Below are positions 8,654-16,101 of a stretch of DNA of 59,216 nt, piece by piece (the first letter of the stretch is position 1; every line of letters begins with the position of its first letter). The stretch lies in NCBI GenBank assembly GCA_020849625.1, contig JADLFV010000119.1, positions 1 through 59,216 of the forward strand. Direction: 5' to 3'. A program made the translations under genes and the position numbers. This DNA is from Phycisphaeraceae bacterium. Its GTDB lineage: Bacteria; Planctomycetota; Phycisphaerae; Phycisphaerales; Phycisphaeraceae. The notes under the pieces are model-generated. The model saw only the letters and a list, made by a program, of their open reading frames with translations. It made no database searches and was not told the DNA's origin.

Positions 8654-9186
8654 GGCGTATCTTCGTCTCGTTTCGCAGTAGGTGGTTGGATGCCGCCGCT
8701 CGATCCCGGTGGTTCGCTTCGGCCGCGCCGCCGCGACGCTTCGATCTGGGTCGCCTTCGGCAGCAATCCGCCGAGTCGCGCCGGGTCCAATTCGAGCGTC
8801 GTAAATAGTTCACGCTCCTCCCAGCGGATGTGCGCGTTGAGCGTTTCACCCAGGTCGCGGACCCACGCGGCCCCCGGGTCCACCTGCCGACGATGCTCGC
8901 GGCCTTCGGCCGCCAGTTCCCGCAGCCGGCGATGCCCTTCGAGCAACCGCCGACGGTGGGCGTCGTGGACCAAGCCGACCAGCAGCCCTTCTTCGTCGTC
9001 GAAGTGCGGCTCGATCAGCCGACTCCACACGTCGAGAAAATCAGCCACCGCCTTGCGGCGATCCTGGGCGTTGCCGTTGGCGGCCTTCATCAGGTGCTGG
9101 GCCTGGACCAGCCCCTGGTAGTGGTCGCGCGACAGCGGTTGAAGCGACGGGTGGCGCTTGAGCGGGGCGTGTTCAAATAACGGCAT
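8650..9186 (-). CDS. hemerythrin-like protein
   Basis: A four-helix hemerythrin/HHE-like protein. Candidate di-iron ligands are in LSRDHYQGL, IEPHFDDEE, LEGHRRL and LNAHIRWEERELF, the order expected for the family. ATG at 9186 follows GGGAGA by eight bases and is preferred to the upstream in-frame start at 9204. The end overlaps the next gene by ATGA, and the start lies just after the Rrf2 gene, so all three form one operon. Such proteins bind oxygen or NO or repair Fe-S centres; in this neighbourhood NO handling is the likeliest role. Confidence 0.8.
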   Translation of the reverse strand: MPLFEHAPLKRHPSLQPLSRDHYQGLVQAQHLMKAANGNAQDRRKAVADFLDVWSRLIEPHFDDEEGLLVGLVHDAHRRRLLEGHRRLRELAAEGREHRRQVDPGAAWVRDLGETLNAHIRWEERELFTTLELDPARLGGLLPKATQIEASRRRGRSEPPGSSGGIQPPTAKRDEDTP

Positions 9187-9200
9187 GGGGTGTCTCCCGA

Positions 9201-9653
9201 TCACGATGGCTTAACCCGGCCGTCCACGCGGACCTCGCACAACGGCTTGTTTTTTCCGGTTGTTTTGAGCAGATCGGACAGGATCGTCGACCCGAAGGCC
9301 TTTTCGATCAACTCTAGGGCGTCGTCGAGCTTGCGGTGCAGCGGGCAGAGGTTCCGGCCATGCGACTTGAGGCCCAGCGGGCAGGTCACAATGCGCCGAA
9401 TCGGGTCGACCGCGTTGACCACATCAAGCACGCTGATCAGGTCAGGCTCGCGACTGAGCGTGAAGCCCCCATTGAGACCGCGCTGGGCCTTGACCAGCCC
9501 CCCGCGGTTCATCGCCTGCAGCACCTTGGACAGATACCCCGGCGGCACCCGGGTCACTTCGGCGATCTGCTGGGTTGTCCGGGGTTGGCCGTCCTGATCG
9601 GCAAGGCAGACGGCGGCACGCAAGGCATACTCGGCGGTCTGAGAAAAGAGCAT
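9201..9653 (-). CDS. Rrf2-family regulator (NsrR/IscR-like)
   Basis: A 150-residue winged-helix regulator. It starts LFSQTAEYALRAAVCLA, has the recognition-helix region VPPGYLSKVLQAMNRGGLV and the wing QRGLNGGFTL. The sensor segment is C91-P-L-G-L-K-S97-H98-G-R-N-L-C103-P-L-H106. The spacing matches the IscR set Cys92/Cys98/Cys104/His107, but the middle Cys is Ser, with His next to it. It may therefore hold an altered [2Fe-2S] or NO-labile cluster. It heads the minus-strand hemerythrin operon and faces a plus-strand hemerythrin/RIC operon, so it is the probable nitrosative-stress regulator of both. Confidence 0.88.
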   Translation of the reverse strand: MLFSQTAEYALRAAVCLADQDGQPRTTQQIAEVTRVPPGYLSKVLQAMNRGGLVKAQRGLNGGFTLSREPDLISVLDVVNAVDPIRRIVTCPLGLKSHGRNLCPLHRKLDDALELIEKAFGSTILSDLLKTTGKNKPLCEVRVDGRVKPS

Positions 9654-9696
9654 AGAACGGTCCTATGGGGGAAGAAGTGGTACAAAAATCGACTTG

Positions 9697-9712
9697 TGGA
9701 TGTTGACATCCA
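9697..9712. promoter_or_regulatory. candidate Rrf2 operator
   Basis: A perfect inverted repeat TGGATGT-TG-ACATCCA lies 44-59 bases before the Rrf2 start codon and about 120 bases before the divergent hemerythrin gene. Its size and symmetry suit a dimeric winged-helix regulator. Binding by the adjacent Rrf2 protein is inference. Confidence 0.45.
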
Positions 9713-9718
9713 GTTTAA

Positions 9719-9756
9719 GACCCCATATCCTCAGGGTCAAGTAGATATATGGAGTC
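9719..9756. promoter_or_regulatory. long-spaced inverted repeat in the divergent promoter
   Basis: Arms GACCCCATAT (9719-9728) and ATATGGAGTC (9747-9756) are reverse complements with one mismatch, separated by 18 bases. They lie between the divergent Rrf2 and hemerythrin genes, just downstream of the shorter palindrome. They may be two half-sites of a second regulator or part of a transcript hairpin. Confidence 0.35.
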
Positions 9757-9834
9757 AGAACTATTTTATCGGCCGTGCCGGCTTCTGAGCCGACGGGAGG
9801 CGCTTGCAGCGCGGCGGGTGGGGGAGTCCGTGCC

Positions 9835-10470
9835 ATGGAGACTGTCATGCCCATCACGCTTGGTCAAACGCCCGACGCCGGCTTCGACGAACCGTTACAG
9901 TTGCTCAGCGACTGTCACCGACGGATCGAGAAGTTCCTCGGCATCCTGGCCCGCATCGCAGAGGAACGCCGCGGCGGGGCGCTGGGCGCAGAGCACCGCG
10001 AGGCGCTGGAGGCGGCCCTGCGCTATTTCAAAAACGCCGCACCCTGGCACACGCGGGATGAGGAAGACTCGCTGTTTCCCCGGATGCGGCAACTGAATGA
10101 TCGTCGGGTTGATGGGGCGCTGACGACGTTGGAATCGCTGGAGGCCGACCACGACCGAGTTGAGGCAGGGCACGCCGAAGTGGACCAGCTTGGGCGGCTG
10201 TGGATTGAACGTGGCACATTGCAGGCCGCAGAAATTGAGCGTCTTGGCCAACTGCTGGAACAACTGTGCCAGGTGTATCAACGGCACATCGCCGAGGAAG
10301 ACGACGTGATCTTCCCGCTGGCTGCCCACGTGTTGAATGACTCGCAATTGGCCGAGGTCGGACTGGAGATGGCGCAGCGTCGCGGCATCGACCCTGATCG
10401 CCCCGCCCCGCGTTGCCGGCACGCCCGCGCCAAGCCGTCGCAACAACCCGACACGGAAGCCGAACCGTGA
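9835..10470 (+). CDS. hemerythrin-like protein
   Basis: A hemerythrin domain fills most of the protein. Likely iron ligands are in LLSDCHRRIEKFL, PWHTRDEEDSLFPRM, LEADHDRVEAGH and YQRHIAEEDDVIFPLA, all correctly ordered. ATG at 9835 follows GGGGGAG at eight bases and is preferred to longer upstream starts. The C-terminal 30 residues are basic and low-complexity. The stop overlaps the DUF488 copy-2 start (GTGA), so the two are coupled. It is the first gene of the plus-strand operon divergent from the Rrf2 regulator. A di-iron protein for NO or oxygen binding or Fe-S protection is the likely role. Confidence 0.82.
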   Translation: METVMPITLGQTPDAGFDEPLQLLSDCHRRIEKFLGILARIAEERRGGALGAEHREALEAALRYFKNAAPWHTRDEEDSLFPRMRQLNDRRVDGALTTLESLEADHDRVEAGHAEVDQLGRLWIERGTLQAAEIERLGQLLEQLCQVYQRHIAEEDDVIFPLAAHVLNDSQLAEVGLEMAQRRGIDPDRPAPRCRHARAKPSQQPDTEAEP

Positions 10471-10859
10471 CCCACAGCCCCAGGTGCAAGACGAAGCGTG
10501 TATACGAGCCGCTGGCGGTCGAAGACGGATCGCGGGCGATGGTTGATCGCCTCTGGCCACGTGGATTACAGCGCGAGGCGGCGAGGCTCGACGTCTGGAT
10601 GAATGAGCTTGGCCCCAGCGATGCGCTGCGACGCTGGTTCGACCACGATCCGGCCAAGTGGAATCAGTTTCTGCGGCAATACCACCGGAAACTGGAAGGC
10701 AAGCCAGATCAGGTTCACGTCTTGGTGAAGCGGGCAAGCAGTGGACCTGTGAAGTTGTTGTTTGCCGCGCGACTCCGATCACAACAACGCCGTCGCCCTT
10801 CATCGCTATCTGGAGGTATGCGCCGGCTCGATGCGATCCGAGAAGGAGGCCGATCATGA
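10467..10859 (+). pseudogene. DUF488 family protein (copy 2), frame-disrupted near 10770
   Basis: The GTG start overlaps the hemerythrin stop. Residues 10-105 match the complete copy at 7702-8061: RAMVDRLWPRGLQREA, LRRWFDHDPAKW, VKLLFAA. After LLFAA the frame gives a basic non-family tail, while the +1 frame from 10771 gives DSDHNNAVALHRYLE, exactly the expected DUF488 C-terminus. So the gene carries an indel of one or two bases near 10765-10771. The as-read frame still ends in ATGA overlap with the following hemerythrin gene. Either a young pseudogene or a sequencing/assembly error; the intact copy 1 may make it redundant. Confidence 0.65.
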
Positions 10860-11383
10860 GCGTTACGCGCCCCGCGGCTGATCCAACGTTTCTCGATTTC
10901 GAACGAGTGCATGAACAGCTTGACGAAATGTTTCTCGAACATCAGGAGGCTCTTGTCGCGCGACGGTTTCAGCGAGCGATCACGATCCTAGAGGCGTACG
11001 AACGGGCGTTGCGTATCCATGTGCGACATGAGGATCGCTGGCTGTTGCCTATCTATGAACAGCGGCGGTGCCACGCCACACCCAGGCCGAAGGTGGCAGC
11101 GAGCGTCTTCAGCGCCGAACACCAGCGCATGCTTCAAATACTCGGCGAGATCTGCGCGGCCGTGCACGGTTTTGCTCAGGCTGATGCCCCGCCCCCCCGT
11201 GATGTTATCCGTTTGCTGGACGCTCAATGCACCTTCAAGCGACTTGTGGAGCACCACAACACGCGCGAACACAATATTCTCTACCCCTGCCTCGACCAAG
11301 TCACGTCGCTCGGTGAACGACACGGTTCGATCGAGCGCTGTATCAAAGAATCGGCAGCTTGCCATAACGACCACGATGAATAG
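10856..11383 (+). CDS. hemerythrin-like protein
   Basis: A 175-residue hemerythrin-type helical bundle. Likely ligands are in RIHVRHEDRWLLPIYE, SAEHQRML, and VEHHNTREHNILYPCLD. The ATG at 10856 has AAGGAGG seven bases upstream and overlaps the stop of the DUF488 frame, so it is coupled to it. The C-terminal CIKESAACHNDHDE tail is rich in potential metal ligands. It is the third hemerythrin-like gene within 2.5 kb and precedes the RIC gene by about 70 bases. Confidence 0.75.
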   Translation: MSVTRPAADPTFLDFERVHEQLDEMFLEHQEALVARRFQRAITILEAYERALRIHVRHEDRWLLPIYEQRRCHATPRPKVAASVFSAEHQRMLQILGEICAAVHGFAQADAPPPRDVIRLLDAQCTFKRLVEHHNTREHNILYPCLDQVTSLGERHGSIERCIKESAACHNDHDE

Positions 11384-11452
11384 CACCCGGCATCACCGCG
11401 TACTCTCCCCAATCCGATTTCGCCATGACACAGCACCCCCAGGAGACTCACC

Positions 11453-12190
11453 ATGACGACCACGAACATTGACGTTGCTACCACCGTCGGCCAGTTAGTG
11501 ACCGAGCGTCCCGCGCGTTCGCGCGTGTTCCAGGAACTGGGCATCGACTTCTGCTGCGGCGGCAAAAAGCCATTGCAGGAGGCGTGCCACGCGAAGGGAC
11601 TGGACCCACAGGCTGTACTTCAGATGCTGCTGGCCGCCGAACAGGCCGACGACTCGCAAGGCCTCGACGCCGCCAGATTGTCATTGGGTGAGCTGTGCGA
11701 CCACATCGAGCAAACCCATCATGCCTATCTCAAGCAGGAGCTGCCCCGGCTTCAGGCGATGATCGCCAAGGTCGCGGCGGTGCATGGCGAGCGTTGCCCT
11801 TGGATGCGCGATGTACACGAGGTATTCGAGCCGTTCATGCGGGAATTGACGTCACACATGATGAAGGAAGAGCAGGTGCTGTTCCCCATGATCCGCGCCA
11901 TGGAACTAGGTAAGACGAACGCCGCCTGCCACTGCGGCGGCACCATCGCCAACCCCATTCGGATGATGGAACACGAACACGACGACGCCGGCGATGCGTT
12001 GCGCCGGCTGCGTGAATTGACCGACGGCTATAGCCCGCCCGCGGATGCCTGCAACACGTTCCGCGCCGCGCTGGACGGACTGCGCGAGCTGGAGGCCGAC
12101 ATGCACCAACACGTCCACAAGGAAAACAACGTGCTGTTCCCCCGAGCAATGGATCACGAGTCGCAACAGATGGCGGCCGGCAAATCCTGA
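11453..12190 (+). CDS. RIC family di-iron Fe-S cluster repair protein (ScdA/YtfE-like)
   Basis: Matches the ScdA/YtfE architecture: a short N-terminal domain with the DFCCGG motif near residue 33 (GIDFCCGGKKPL), followed by a hemerythrin domain with ligands in IEQTHHAYLKQELP, MMKEEQVLFPMI, MEHEHDDAG and MHQHVHKENNVLFPRA. This family repairs Fe-S centres damaged by nitric oxide or peroxide and can act on NO. A CAGGAGA ribosome binding site precedes the ATG. Length of 245 residues is slightly above YtfE. Its presence is the strongest evidence that the block 7.7-13.8 kb is a nitrosative-stress island accompanying the nitrate/nitrite enzyme genes. Confidence 0.92.
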   Translation: MTTTNIDVATTVGQLVTERPARSRVFQELGIDFCCGGKKPLQEACHAKGLDPQAVLQMLLAAEQADDSQGLDAARLSLGELCDHIEQTHHAYLKQELPRLQAMIAKVAAVHGERCPWMRDVHEVFEPFMRELTSHMMKEEQVLFPMIRAMELGKTNAACHCGGTIANPIRMMEHEHDDAGDALRRLRELTDGYSPPADACNTFRAALDGLRELEADMHQHVHKENNVLFPRAMDHESQQMAAGKS

Positions 12191-12199
12191 TGACCGCGA

Positions 12200-12218
12200 C
12201 CGGGGGCCGCACCCCCGG
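12200..12218 (+). other. GC-rich hairpin
   Basis: CCGGGGG-CCGCA-CCCCCGG forms a perfect 7-bp stem 10 bases after the RIC stop. There is no following U-tract, so it is more likely an mRNA-stabilising or attenuating hairpin than a factor-independent terminator. Confidence 0.35.
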
Positions 12219-12275
12219 GCTAAGCCGGCAGAGAATCATTCAAGCATAAGGAGGCGCCGCAAGGCGCAAGGTCCA

Positions 12276-12671
12276 ATGAGCATCAATCCGGATGTGATCC
12301 GTGCATTCGAGGAAGCACCAATATGGTATCTGGCTACATGCTGGAATGGGGAGCCGAACGTCGTCCCGGTCGGTTGCAAATGGATCGACGCCGACCGCCT
12401 CCTGATGGCTGACTTCTATTTCAATAAAACTCGTACCAATCTGGAGAGCTGCCCAAGGGTAGCCGTTTCGGTTGGATTGCTCAATCCTAAGCGAGGCTTT
12501 CAGGTGAAGGCGACCGCTAGAGGGCATCGTGACGGTCCCGTTTTCGAGCGCGTGTGCCAACTGCTGCGGTCAGCGGGCGTAGACACGATACCTTGGGGCG
12601 CGCTGGAGGTCTCGTTCGAGGAAGTTTACGTGCTGGACCCCGGTACCAATGCTGGGAAGCGCATCACGTAG
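12276..12671 (+). CDS. PNPOx-fold FMN-binding protein
   Basis: A 131-residue split-barrel flavin protein. IWYLATCWNGEPNVVPVG at the start, then LLMADFYFNKTRTNL (flavin-phosphate region) and VAVSVGLLNPKRGFQVKA follow the family order. It is related to the protein at 2306-2689 in fold but only distantly in sequence. An AAGG stretch lies a few bases upstream of the ATG; a stronger AGGAGG lies further away at 12248. It sits between the RIC gene and a radical SAM gene, so an NO- or oxygen-linked flavin reaction is possible. Substrate unknown. Confidence 0.78.
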   Translation: MSINPDVIRAFEEAPIWYLATCWNGEPNVVPVGCKWIDADRLLMADFYFNKTRTNLESCPRVAVSVGLLNPKRGFQVKATARGHRDGPVFERVCQLLRSAGVDTIPWGALEVSFEEVYVLDPGTNAGKRIT

Positions 12672-12706
12672 TCTCCTTAATTCCCCGATCCGGAAGGATC
12701 AACCCA

Positions 12707-13789
12707 TTGACCGCCCGGCCGGCGTACAGCAGCGAGGATTTTCACCATAGCCCGTTCGTCGCCTTCTACGAACTGACACGGGCTTGCGACTTTGTTTGCG
12801 CGCACTGCCGGGCGTGCGCACAACCATCGCGTCACCCACACGAGTTGACCGTCGGACAGTCGCGGGCGCTGATCGAACAGTTCACACGCTTTCCCAAGCC
12901 GCCCGTGCTGGTGTTCACCGGCGGCGATCCCCTGAAACGGGACGATGTCTACGACCTGGTCACGTATGCCCGACGCCTCGATCTGACCGTTGCGATGACG
13001 CCGTCGGCTACGCCTCTGGTCACCGACGAGGCGCTGCGCCGCCTTCACGCGATGGGGTTGCACCGGCTGGCATTGAGCATTGACGGCAGCGACGCCGCCA
13101 CGCACGACGATTTCCGTGGTGTGCCCGGCAGCTTCGACCGCACGCTTACGATCCTGCGCGAGGCGCGGCACATCGGGCTACCGCTGCAGATCAATACCAC
13201 CGTCACCCGCCGCAATGTTGACCAGATCGACCCCATGGCACGGATGCTCGCGCCACTGGGCATCGAGCTGTGGTCGGTGTTCTTTCTCGTCCCCGTCGGA
13301 CGCGGCCTGGCGGAGCAGCGGATCAGCCCGGAGCAATACGAGCTGGTATTCGCCCGGCTGTGGCGCCAGGCGCGGATACAACCCTACGGCATCAAGACTA
13401 CCGAGGCACACCACTATCGGCGGTTCGTGCTCCAGCACGCCGGCGACCCGCAGCGGGGCGCGCCGGGGCGTTCACCGCTGGGCATAAACGACGGCCGGGG
13501 CGTGATGTTCGTCAGCCACACCGGACAGATCTTTCCCAGCGGGTTTCTTCCCATCGAATGCGGGCGATTCCCCCGCGACTCGATCATCGACGTGTATCAG
13601 CACCATCCGACGTTCCGCCTGCTGCGCAGCCCCGACAAGCTCAAGGGCAAGTGCGGCGTGTGTGAATATCGCCATGTCTGCGGCGGCAGTCGGGCCCGGG
13701 CGTATGCGTTGATGCGCGACCCGATGGCCGTCGAGCCGGATTGCGTGTACGAACCTGAGGGCTGGCGAAGGCAGACCGTGCCGTGCTGA
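12707..13789 (+). CDS. radical SAM/SPASM domain protein, AhbD-like
   Basis: The radical SAM motif C-x3-C-x2-C is visible as RACDFVCAHCRA, followed by LVFTGGDPLKRDD and LALSIDGSDAATHDDFRG. The C-terminal SPASM-type cluster is KCGVCEYRHVCGGSRARA with a later Cys (EPDCVY). This matches the group related to heme d1/alternative heme synthesis enzymes and peptide-modifying SPASM enzymes. No ATG precedes the conserved core; TTG at 12707 is chosen because GGAAGGA lies eight bases upstream. The start of a second radical SAM gene overlaps its stop. Expected role: tetrapyrrole or cofactor maturation for the nitrogen-oxide enzymes next door, by inference. Confidence 0.82.
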   Translation: MTARPAYSSEDFHHSPFVAFYELTRACDFVCAHCRACAQPSRHPHELTVGQSRALIEQFTRFPKPPVLVFTGGDPLKRDDVYDLVTYARRLDLTVAMTPSATPLVTDEALRRLHAMGLHRLALSIDGSDAATHDDFRGVPGSFDRTLTILREARHIGLPLQINTTVTRRNVDQIDPMARMLAPLGIELWSVFFLVPVGRGLAEQRISPEQYELVFARLWRQARIQPYGIKTTEAHHYRRFVLQHAGDPQRGAPGRSPLGINDGRGVMFVSHTGQIFPSGFLPIECGRFPRDSIIDVYQHHPTFRLLRSPDKLKGKCGVCEYRHVCGGSRARAYALMRDPMAVEPDCVYEPEGWRRQTVPC

Positions 13790-13995
13790 GCCTGAGCAAC
13801 CTGTTGTGCGTTCACCGGGCGGACAACGAGTCACTGTGTTACAGCCACCGGAGCGCCGCGTCGGAGAACTCGCCGCGGCCGGTGGTCGTTTGGGCGGTGA
13901 CGGAGGCGTGCAATCTGCGCAGTGTGCATTGTTATGCGGCGGCCGAGCCGAAGGCCGCGCCGGGCGAACTGACGACGGAAAAAGGGCGTGATTGA
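13783..13995 (+). pseudogene. truncated radical SAM protein (AhbC/AhbD-like)
   Basis: Overlaps the preceding radical SAM gene by seven bases, as expected for a two-gene unit. The 70 residues begin LSLSNLLC and run to VVVWAVTEACNLRSVHCYA, the radical SAM start, where the middle Cys of C-x3-C-x2-C is Ser. After GELTTEK the frame stops and unrelated insertion-sequence remnants follow. The gene has lost nearly all of its barrel and one essential cluster ligand, so it is dead. It suggests the ancestral locus encoded two heme-type radical SAM enzymes and that IS activity removed one. Confidence 0.7.
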
Positions 13996-13997
13996 CC

Positions 13998-14151
13998 TGG
14001 AAGAAGATCCCGCAGTGGCTCGACTGGGCGGCGCTGAGTGAGGGCTGTTACCTGTTGCGGACGAACATCCCCACCGGCAGTTGGTTGCCCTCGTAACTGT
14101 GGCAGGCCTGCATGCAACTGACCCAGGCCGAGGCCGCGTTCTGTATTCATA
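13998..14151 (+). pseudogene. IS1634-like (IS4 superfamily) transposase remnant
   Basis: One frame reads WLDWAALSEGCYLLRTNI, a short degraded stretch with an internal TAA, then LWQACMQLTQAEAAFCIHKK. This order (GCYLLRTN, LW.xxxQL, AEAAFRxxK) is characteristic of the C-terminal region of IS1634-type transposases. No start, no catalytic residues and no termini are present, so it is a fossil fragment. Confidence 0.6.
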
Positions 14152-14341
14152 AAAAAGTGATCTGCAACTGCGCCCGGACAGCTTCGAGGCCGTGGTCGCG
14201 ATAGACGTAGCACCAGCGCTGCACGAAGTCGCGCGAGCGGCCGAGCATCCACATGATCGCCTGTGTCGATTCGCCGGCGATCACCAACTCGACGGCCCGC
14301 AGGCGGTCGCGTTGTTTGGCATTGCATGTCTGACGGATCAA
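14147..14341 (-). pseudogene. IS630-like transposase N-terminal fragment
   Basis: A 64-residue frame on the opposite strand reads QRDRLRAVELVIAGESTQAI, then LGRSRDFVQRWCYVYRDHG. This is the N-terminal helix-turn-helix of IS630-type transposases. The DDE domain is absent and the fragment abuts the IS1634-like remnant. The junction marks at least two independent insertion events. Confidence 0.6.
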
Positions 14342-14554
14342 CCGTTGTATTCCGTGCGCGTCTTCATCGTGGCGTAGTAAAGCGATCTTTATGGCCGGCT
14401 CCTTTCAAAAGAGCCAGTCTCGCATCCTTCGAGTCATCGCCCAACCTAACAATCGCCGAACGCGCACGGGTTTTTGCGGGTTTGGTATAACCCGTTCTGA
14501 GTTTCTGGCGTGCGGTCAACCGCATGTCACCAGCGGCGGGGCTGTTCTCATGCA

Positions 14555-14731
14555 TCAATGGGGAGCATGGTTCAGTGCCCGCTCGGTCTGCCGCTGAAGT
14601 TCGACCGACGTGTAGTGCTCGGCGGAGCGGAGGCAAGCGTAGCCAATGATGACGGCAGCGGCGGCGAAAACCAGCAAAATCGTGCCGATGGTCACCCGTC
14701 TAAATCGGGACTCGTCGTCTTGGCGTCTCAT
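14555..14731 (-). CDS. small single-pass membrane protein
   Basis: A 58-residue protein with a basic N-terminus (MRRQDDESRFRR), one strong membrane helix (about 15-37, TIGTILLVFAAAAVIIGYA) and a short polar tail. The ATG at 14731 has AGGAAG nine bases upstream. It is divergent from the COX3-cytochrome c gene and may be an accessory subunit of that complex, as small one-helix subunits are common in heme-copper oxidase-type assemblies. That role is inference; the family is not recognised. Confidence 0.5.
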   Translation of the reverse strand: MRRQDDESRFRRVTIGTILLVFAAAAVIIGYACLRSAEHYTSVELQRQTERALNHAPH

Positions 14732-14835
14732 GCGGATCAACTTCCTGGAGGTGGATTTGCAGACTTCTAGATATTAATATACAAATATAATAATAGCAAC
14801 GGCTTTTCTCTTTTGGCGGAGCACTGTCGAACGCG

Positions 14836-16041
14836 ATGAAGTTGTTGACGCACGGCAATCCGAAAGACCACCAAACTGTTGCCACCGCCTGCCAGCCATA
14901 TCCTCTTGGGCGCAGAACACTCGGGTCGGAATCACCTGCCGCAAACGACCTCGCGACGGCGCGGCTGGGAATGTGGCTGTTTCTGGCGACCGAGGCCCTG
15001 ATGTTCGGGGGACTGTTCTGCCTATACGCGGTGTTTCATGCAAAGTTCCCGGCGGCGTTCGAGTGGGGGCGGGCACAACTCGACATCGGCTGGGGACTGA
15101 TCAACACCGTCATTCTGCTGCTCAGCAGTTTTACCATGGCGATGGCGTTGTACAGTGCTCAAACCGGCAGACGGTCCGCGGTTAGCTTGTTTCTGACGCT
15201 GACCGTGATGTGCGGGGTGATGTTTCTCGGCGTCAAAACGATTGAGTATCAACACAAGTTCCACGAGGGCTTGCTCTGGGCAGGGGCATTCTCCGCGGAT
15301 TCCGCTGAGACAGGGACTGCAAACGAAACAAAACCGATTGAGCCGGCAGCGGCGCTGTCGCCGGCGCTAGCGCGGGGTAAACGCGTGTTTGAGATGTCAT
15401 GCGCGGTCTGTCACGGTAGTCAAGGGCAGGGGGTCACCGGCAGTGGATTGCCGTTGGCGGGCAGCGCATTTCTCGATGATCGAAGTGATGCGGAACTGGT
15501 GGATTTTATTAAGACGGGGCGCTCGGCGGGAGATCCGCAGAACAGGACTGGCATGGCCATGCCGCCCAGCGGCGGAAACCCCTCGTTGAGCGATCGCGAT
15601 TTGGGGTTGATCGCCGGTTATTTACGGTCACTCGAACCGCCTGCGGAACCTACGTATGTCCTGCCGAACCCGTCAGAGTTCCGCGTGCCTCGCTCGGTGA
15701 TTGCAGTGGCGACCGAAGGTCCCACGGGCGTCGCGGATTGGGTGTTGGCTGGGTTGAATCAGCCGCCAAAGCCCACCCCCGTGCGGGAATCGAAACCAAC
15801 GACGCCTCTGCCTCCACCAGCTGGCGCCGAACAGTTTTTCTCGATCTATTTCACGATGACGGGACTGCACGCGTTGCATCTTGTGGTGGGGATCGGGGTG
15901 ATGCTGTGGCTGCTCGGAAGATCGTGGCGGCGGCCGTTTCATAGAGGAGATTGCACGCCGCTTGAGATCGGCGGCCTGTACTGGCACCTGGTGGATGTGA
16001 TCTGGATTCTGCTGTTTCCTTTACTGTACCTGGTGCATTGA
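14836..16041 (+). CDS. COX3/NorE-like membrane protein with inserted cytochrome c domain
   Basis: Residues 43-138 hold three membrane helices of the cytochrome oxidase subunit III type (LGMWLFLATEALMFGGLF, a hallmark). Residues 335-400 hold the last two (FTMTGLHALHLVVGIG, GGLYWHLVDVIWILLF). Between them, about residues 175-268, is a complete class I cytochrome c domain with CAVCH at 189-193 and a distal Met in TGMAMPPSGG near 240-242, followed by a Pro-rich linker. The protein therefore places a heme c in one loop of a COX3 fold. It lacks partner subunit I or II genes here and lies 60 bases before the TAT-exported molybdoenzyme, so it may be the membrane electron relay of that complex. Confidence 0.85.
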   Translation: MKLLTHGNPKDHQTVATACQPYPLGRRTLGSESPAANDLATARLGMWLFLATEALMFGGLFCLYAVFHAKFPAAFEWGRAQLDIGWGLINTVILLLSSFTMAMALYSAQTGRRSAVSLFLTLTVMCGVMFLGVKTIEYQHKFHEGLLWAGAFSADSAETGTANETKPIEPAAALSPALARGKRVFEMSCAVCHGSQGQGVTGSGLPLAGSAFLDDRSDAELVDFIKTGRSAGDPQNRTGMAMPPSGGNPSLSDRDLGLIAGYLRSLEPPAEPTYVLPNPSEFRVPRSVIAVATEGPTGVADWVLAGLNQPPKPTPVRESKPTTPLPPPAGAEQFFSIYFTMTGLHALHLVVGIGVMLWLLGRSWRRPFHRGDCTPLEIGGLYWHLVDVIWILLFPLLYLVH

Positions 16042-16101
16042 CCGAGATCCGGGCTGGCATGCTTCGAGACTGAAGCTCCTTTTCCTATAGAGAGCAGAAA
16101 C

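Noticed and set aside
14364..14636. 90-residue minus-strand frame
   Set aside because: Overlaps the small membrane protein on the same strand and has no protein-like features.
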